From the NCBI RefSeq assembly GCF_000499385.1, contig NW_013654341.1, forward strand, positions 17,501 to 27,696: a stretch of DNA of 10,196 nucleotides, read 5' to 3'. The notes beneath the pieces were generated by a model. It was not told where the DNA came from. It saw only the letters and a list, made by a program, of their open reading frames with translations, and searched no databases. The translations under genes were made by a program, and so were the position numbers. Of this stretch, positions 7,551-10,196 are shown piece by piece (within the stretch, counting starts at the first letter, position 1; every line of letters starts with the position of its first letter). This DNA comes from Eimeria necatrix. Lineage: Eukaryota > Apicomplexa > Conoidasida > Eucoccidiorida > Eimeriidae.

Positions 7551-7693
7551 TTTTATTTGTTCATTTATTTATTTAATTTTATTTGTTTATTTATTTGTTG
7601 CTGCTCACCTCAGCCACACCGGCCGCGCGTAGCTGCTGGAGTCATACTCAGGCGCCTCCGCCAAGGTGAAGTCGCAGTACTGCAGCAGATTCG

Positions 7694-7731
<38 letters not shown>

Positions 7732-7871
7732 GGTGGCAGCAGCAACAGCGGCGGTGGCAGCAGCAGCGGCGGCGGCAGCAGCAGCAGCAGCAGCAGCAGG
7801 AATGGAAGGGGAGCCGCGACAAGCCGACAGAGGCAGCAGCAGCGGCAGCAGTAGCAGCAGAACGAGGACCC

Positions 7872-7902
<31 letters not shown>

Positions 7903-8051
7903 GAGCCACAAGCGGTTGTAAGACAGCAAAACAGCTCTGCGGGCTCCCATGTTGCTGCTGCTGCTGCTGTTGGTGGAAGAAGTTGTCCATCGCGGCGGCT
8001 GCTGCGGCGGCGGGTTCCTGTCTCCCGAGGGGGTCTTCGAGCCCCGTTGCG

Positions 8052-8084
<33 letters not shown>

Positions 8085-8135
8085 GGGTCCGCACTTGCCG
8101 TTTCTGGCGCCCAGCGCTGGCCCGCCGCTGCCGCG

Positions 8136-8176
<41 letters not shown>

Positions 8177-8282
8177 GTCCGCGGCGGGCGCATGTGCGTG
8201 TTGGCCGCAGTTGCAGTTGGCGGCCGCTGCTGCTGCGCGTTCGCGCGCCGCGGCGGCGGCGTGTCTGTCGGCCGCCGCCGCC

Positions 8283-8317
<35 letters not shown>

Positions 8318-8834
8318 CTGCTTCCTGCGCAGCAGCGCGGGGGGCAGCAGCAGCCCCCCCTGCGGCGGCGGCAGCGGGCCCCCCCGCTTGTACAGAGCCA
8401 ACAAAGTCCGGCGAACCAAGATCGCCTGAGTGTCCAGTTTGCTGCTGCTGCAGTCCAACTTCCAAGACACGTGGGGGCAGGAGAAGACAGCCACTGCTGC
8501 TGCCTGCAGCGCCCCAGCCCGCAGCAAGTCCGTCATGGAGAGCCCCGAGCCGCAGACGTAGGCGCAGCAGCCCGCGAAGCCCGCGAGGTCCAGTGGTCCA
8601 ACAGTGGTCGGGCTGTGGGGACTCAGGACCAGGACGTTGCGGGGTCCATTCTGCAGCAGCGCATGCAGGAAGATCCGGAGGCCCCTTGGCCAGCCACAGA
8701 CGAGGACAAGGGGGGCCCCCGGGGCCTCGTAGACTTGCTGCTGCGCCTCCGCCAGCGAGAGCACTGCTGTGAGGCCCCCCAGCTGCTGCTGCGCTGCAGC
8801 GGGGGGGGGCCCCCCGCAGCAGGGGGGCGCCGCC

Positions 8835-8868
<34 letters not shown>

Positions 8869-8951
8869 GGCTCCGGAAGTCCCGGAAAGGCGGCGAGCCG
8901 CCGCAGCAAGCCGCAGGCGCCGCGCTGCGAAAGGGCACTCGGGAACAAGCA

Positions 8952-8995
<44 letters not shown>

Positions 8996-9635
8996 GTCGG
9001 AGGGGTGGGAAGCAGCAGAAGCGCTTACGGCTTCCTCCATCGAGTGCAGAGAAGGACTTTCCTTCAACGGGTGCAGCTTCAGGCCCAGCGGGGCTCCGTA
9101 CGCGCCTGCAGCAAAACCGCAGCAGCAAAACTCTCTTATTAATTAATTAATTAATTAATTAATTAATTAATTAATTAATTAATTATAAATAATAAATGTG
9201 TAAATAATTAATTAATTGTTTTGGTATTTCAACTGTTTGTTGTGAGCGAGCGCTTCGGCGCACAGCAAACGAAGGAAGAGGAGGCAAAAGAAGCACTTGA
9301 AACATATTTTAAATCCAAAAATAAAAAACATTTTAAATTCAAAAATAAATAACATTTAATTCAAAAATAAATAACACTTTTAATTCAAAAATAAATCTTC
9401 TCTTCAAATGGACTCAGGGCCTCCACGCAAGCACCAGCAGCAACAACAGAATGCACCGCCGCTGCAGCAGCAAGCAGAGCTCAGCAGCAGCAGCAGCAGC
9501 AAAAGAAGCAGCAACAGCAGCAGCAAAAGAAGCAGCAACAGCAAAAGAAGCAGAAGTAGCAGCAGAAGAAGCAGCAGTAGCAGCTGAAGAAGCAGCAGTA
9601 GCAGCAGAAGGAGCAGCCACAGCGACGCAGCATCT

Positions 9636-9680
<45 letters not shown>

Positions 9681-9859
9681 CGGACTGCTTTGTTGGCTGT
9701 CCGTTCCGAACTGTCTCTTGTGTCTCCTGCGAGTGCCGATTTCTTTGGCGGAAGCTAATCGAGCAACAACTTCGAGATTGGGGGCCAAGACAATGCCGGC
9801 GTAGGTTTGTTGGTCTGCTGCTGCTGCTGCTGCTGCTGCTGCAGCGGGGTTTCCGGGGT

Positions 9860-9891
<32 letters not shown>

Positions 9892-10116
9892 GGAGCCCGC
9901 GCATGCAGCAGCTCCGCACCCACCGTGTACTGCGCAGGGTTTAATGCCACTCTGTTGCTCATCGAAACTAATCCAATTAAATAAACTTCATAATTCACAA
10001 AAAGGGCCCTTGCAAGTTCAGCAAAGGGGGCCCCCCGAACGCATGCAGCAAACTCCATCCGGTATATTGTGTAGCTGCTGCCCCGCTCGTACTGCATGTA
10101 GTCCTCCCGCCCCTTC
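5727..10116 (-). CDS. Slo/BK-type potassium channel, gating-ring part (split gene, 5' end beyond window)
   Basis: Minus-strand blocks match the cytoplasmic half of Slo-family potassium channels, in the right order. First comes the RCK1 end (YERGSSYTIY..LIGLV..ALNPAQY, then AGIVLAPNLE). RCK2 follows with its nucleotide-fold start (APLVLVCGWPRGL..VLVLSP), a G-S-x-L-x-x-x-D-L-L-R-A-G strand, and DTQAILVRR. Then come FASGYACVEEMFYG, ESIPPMFFGSSFRRLFE, and KKIAVGVYR..CPSRDLKLCPTD. In characterised relatives this gating ring senses ions and pulls the S6 gate; here it would act inside a membrane channel whose transmembrane part lies past 10196. The last three blocks join in phase 0 across GT...AG introns. 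The calcium bowl (acidic DQDDDD type) is not visible. The 3' end is set at the first stop (TAG, 5727-5729) of the last exon frame and is uncertain, since most residues after about 6003 are low complexity. The family call is strong; the full splice model is tentative. Confidence 0.82.
5838..5895. repeat. Tandem array of the 12-bp palindrome CAGCAGCTGCTG
   Basis: About five head-to-tail copies of a self-complementary 12-mer form an unbroken 58-base array. Each unit is a perfect palindrome, so the whole block can fold in many registers on either strand. In the minus-strand tail frame of the channel gene it would read as a Cys-Cys-Ser-Ser repeat. Confidence 0.85.
6365..6460 (-). CDS. Channel exon: 'ESIPPMFFG' segment of RCK2
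   Basis: The exon is 96 bases, from acceptor CTTCTTTAG|GCC (start 6460) to donor TTTGAG|GTATTG (6365/6364). It encodes 32 codons including VPLCLESIPPMFFGSSFRRL then FE. The pattern 'L..IP..F.G.SFR.LFE' matches the RCK2 strand and helix that precede 'LCFGIYR' in Slo channels. Both ends are phase 0, matching the neighbours. An alternative acceptor at CCTTCAG (a few codons inside) is possible. The exon is non-repetitive between two CTG-rich introns of about 250 and 200 bases. Confidence 0.72.
6468..6520. repeat. Long uninterrupted CAG run
   Basis: About 17 pure CAG units lie within the intron between the exons at 6715-6835 and 6365-6460. On the sense strand this is (CTG)17 ending just before the CTTCTTTAG acceptor, so it could serve as part of the pyrimidine tract. 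Confidence 0.85.
6715..6835 (-). CDS. Channel exon: 'FASGY' segment of RCK2
   Basis: The exon is 121 bases, bounded by an acceptor CTTCCTCAG (ending 6836) and a donor CCAG|GTCTGC (6715/6714). After one base completing a split codon it encodes 40 residues: SLFFASGYACVEEMFYGAVA followed by HALPVSKYSV and EVGVINNLVQ. This matches '[23 protein letters not shown]....LIRTLV' of Slo channels, the helix-strand segment just after the calcium bowl. The acidic bowl itself should come just before, but the preceding sequence is CTG-rich intron. It ends in phase 0. The 254-base intron that follows is mostly CTG repeats. Confidence 0.8.
7001..7136. repeat. 34-bp minisatellite, four copies
   Basis: A 34-base unit starting GAGAAGCAACAGAAGAAGCA repeats at 7001, 7035, 7069 and 7103, with CAA-to-CAG changes in the later copies and a decayed last copy. 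A degenerate copy precedes it at about 6972. It lies within the long putative intron of the channel gene (6836-8383). Because 34 is not a multiple of three, each copy shifts frame; this supports a non-coding role. Confidence 0.85.
7161..7260. repeat. 20-bp minisatellite, five copies
   Basis: Units of the form AAGYGGCATGCAGCAGCAGC start near 7161 and at 7181, 7201, 7221 and 7241. The last two carry GCATGC; the earlier ones vary at that spot. It immediately follows the 34-bp array and also lies in the putative intron. The period of 20 is not codon-compatible. Confidence 0.85.
7470..7597. repeat. ATTT tetranucleotide tract
   Basis: About 128 bases are almost entirely TTTA/ATTT with a few TTTTA variants. 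On the sense strand of the channel gene this is an A-rich AAAT tract inside the putative intron 6836-8383. The adjoining 7305-7469 is T-rich with no gene. Confidence 0.85.
8384..8793 (-). CDS. Channel exon: N-terminal half of RCK2
   Basis: The clear core spans 8734-8384 (117 codons): VYEAPGAPLVLVCGWPRGL, then FLHALL..RNVLVLSP, AYVCGSGLSMTDLLRAGALQ, AAAVAVFSCP, and LDTQAILVRRTLLAL. It matches the RCK2 Rossmann fold of Slo channels: first strand plus glycine turn (VVVCIFG-like), second strand (IVFVG-like), 'PGTPLSRADLRA', 'DMCVILSA', and 'D.ECILASL'. The upstream edge lies near 8788-8793, where CAG sequence offers several possible acceptors. After LYKRGG the frame continues into Pro/Gly/Ala/Gln low complexity. 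CT|GTACAAG at about 8393 would give the phase (2) needed by the exon at 6835, but it is a weak donor. The region is GC-rich, unlike the AT-rich introns on either side. Confidence 0.8.
9029..9105 (-). CDS. Possible small linker exon between RCK1 and RCK2
   Basis: Minus-strand TTTTGCTGCAG ends at 9106 and could be an acceptor; GCC|GTAAGC at 9029/9028 is one of the best donor matches in the window. The 77 bases between read as two bases plus 25 codons (AYGAPLGLKLHPLKESPSLH..) and end in phase 0, the phase needed by the next block if it starts at 8788. The family has a variable linker here, so conservation cannot confirm it. Alternatively the frame simply reads through Ala and Ser tracts into the next block, since it stays open. 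Confidence 0.35.
9137..9185. repeat. ATTA tetranucleotide tract
   Basis: About twelve tandem ATTA units, self-complementary as TTAATTAA, begin abruptly at the edge of the GC-rich channel exon region. The tract marks the start of an AT-rich putative intron (9106 to about 9410 or further). Confidence 0.9.
9301..9396. repeat. AT-rich tandem repeat around TTCAAAAATAAAT
   Basis: Four copies of a 22-24-base unit built on TTCAAAAATAAATAACA occur near 9314, 9339, 9360 and 9384, the first most divergent. It lies in the same AT-rich putative intron as the ATTA tract. Confidence 0.75.
9481..9685. repeat. CAG block with GAAGCAGCAGTAGCAG sub-repeats
   Basis: CAG and AAAAGAAGCAGCAACAG words lead into a roughly 21-base period (GAAGAAGCAGCAGTAGCAG) at about 9545-9615, followed by about 14 CAG units (9637-9681). 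It lies downstream, in channel-gene sense, of the RCK1 exon. Minus-strand translation is Ala/Ser or Cys repeat, and I treat it as probable intron. Confidence 0.65.
9732..10116 (-). CDS. Channel exon: C-terminal part of RCK1
   Basis: On the minus strand a CTG run ends in CTGCAG and the exon starts with GAAGGGG at 10116 (two bases of its first codon come from the exon upstream). It reads KGREDYMQYERGSSYTIYRM, then FAELARALFV..VYLIGLV..RVALNPAQYTV. This matches the Slo pattern 'W..Y..GVSNE.Y....F.GL.F......LF..L.LIAI......LNP'. After a poly-Ala insert the frame resumes with TYAGIVLAPNLEVVARLA, matching the family's 'GFFIA.D..EV.R'. Because both halves share one frame, the Ala tracts are probably translated. 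The ATG at 10097 is internal, not the start. No strong donor is seen after 9732; the frame stays open to 9414 through Cys/Ala repeats. Confidence 0.8.
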
Positions 10117-10118
10117 CT

Positions 10119-10196
<78 letters not shown>
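10119..10196. repeat. Long CAG run at the window edge
   Basis: About 25 uninterrupted CAG units run to the last base. On the channel's sense strand this is (CTG)25 ending in CAG at the RCK1 exon acceptor. A repeat of this length is a likely assembly break. Confidence 0.9.

Noticed and set aside
7949..9142. 397-codon plus-strand open frame
   Set aside because: It is antisense to the conserved RCK2 block and consists of Leu, Ser, Arg, Cys and Ala runs with no family-like segment.
9067..10097. Apparent start codons at 10097 and 9067 for separate proteins
   Set aside because: The conserved sequence continues upstream of the ATG at 10097 (KGREDY), and the frame at 9067 begins at TTG inside an open stretch. 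Both are internal to one gene, not starts.

Overview
The window reads as a chromosome end of an apicomplexan, most likely a coccidian of the genus Eimeria. Three things point there: a terminal array of the 7-bp repeat AAACCCT at position 1, further telomere-like AAACCCT stretches inside the chromosome, and extreme density of CAG/CTG trinucleotide repeats. This combination matches the repeat-rich ('R') segments described for Eimeria tenella chromosomes. The species is inferred, not proven.

Layout. Positions 1-1279 are telomeric and subtelomeric: the true telomere repeat, a CTG-rich spacer, two inverted TTTAGGG blocks, then long degenerate CCCTAAA blocks. Positions 1280-4885 are AT-rich spacer cut by CAG blocks. 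They hold two sequence-identical tRNA-Asp(GTC) genes on the minus strand (2658-2729 and 3467-3538) and many short palindromes (GCATGC, GTGTAC-type). Positions 4887-5726 are CAG/CTG arrays and a 53-bp tandem repeat, with no gene that I can support.

The main gene lies on the minus strand, from the right edge down to about 5727. It is a split gene for a Slo/BK-type potassium channel. Only its intracellular gating ring is in the window; the membrane-spanning pore half would lie beyond 10196. Read on the minus strand, conserved blocks appear in the family order: end of RCK1 (10116-9732), a possible small linker exon (9105-9029), the first half of RCK2 (about 8788-8384), the 'FASGY' segment (6835-6715), 'ESIPPMFFG..FRRLFE' (6460-6365), and 'EKKIAVGVYR...CPSRDLKLCPTD' (from 6161). 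The last three blocks are separated by GT...AG introns and join in phase. The introns are packed with CTG repeats, minisatellites and AT-rich tetranucleotide runs.

Most long open frames here are artefacts: CAG/CTG runs contain no stop codons, so every frame stays open and reads as poly-Ala, Gln, Ser, Leu or Cys. I accepted coding sequence only where non-repetitive residues match a family or where splice phases agree. Alignment to Slo channels was by eye and memory of the family pattern, not by a search.
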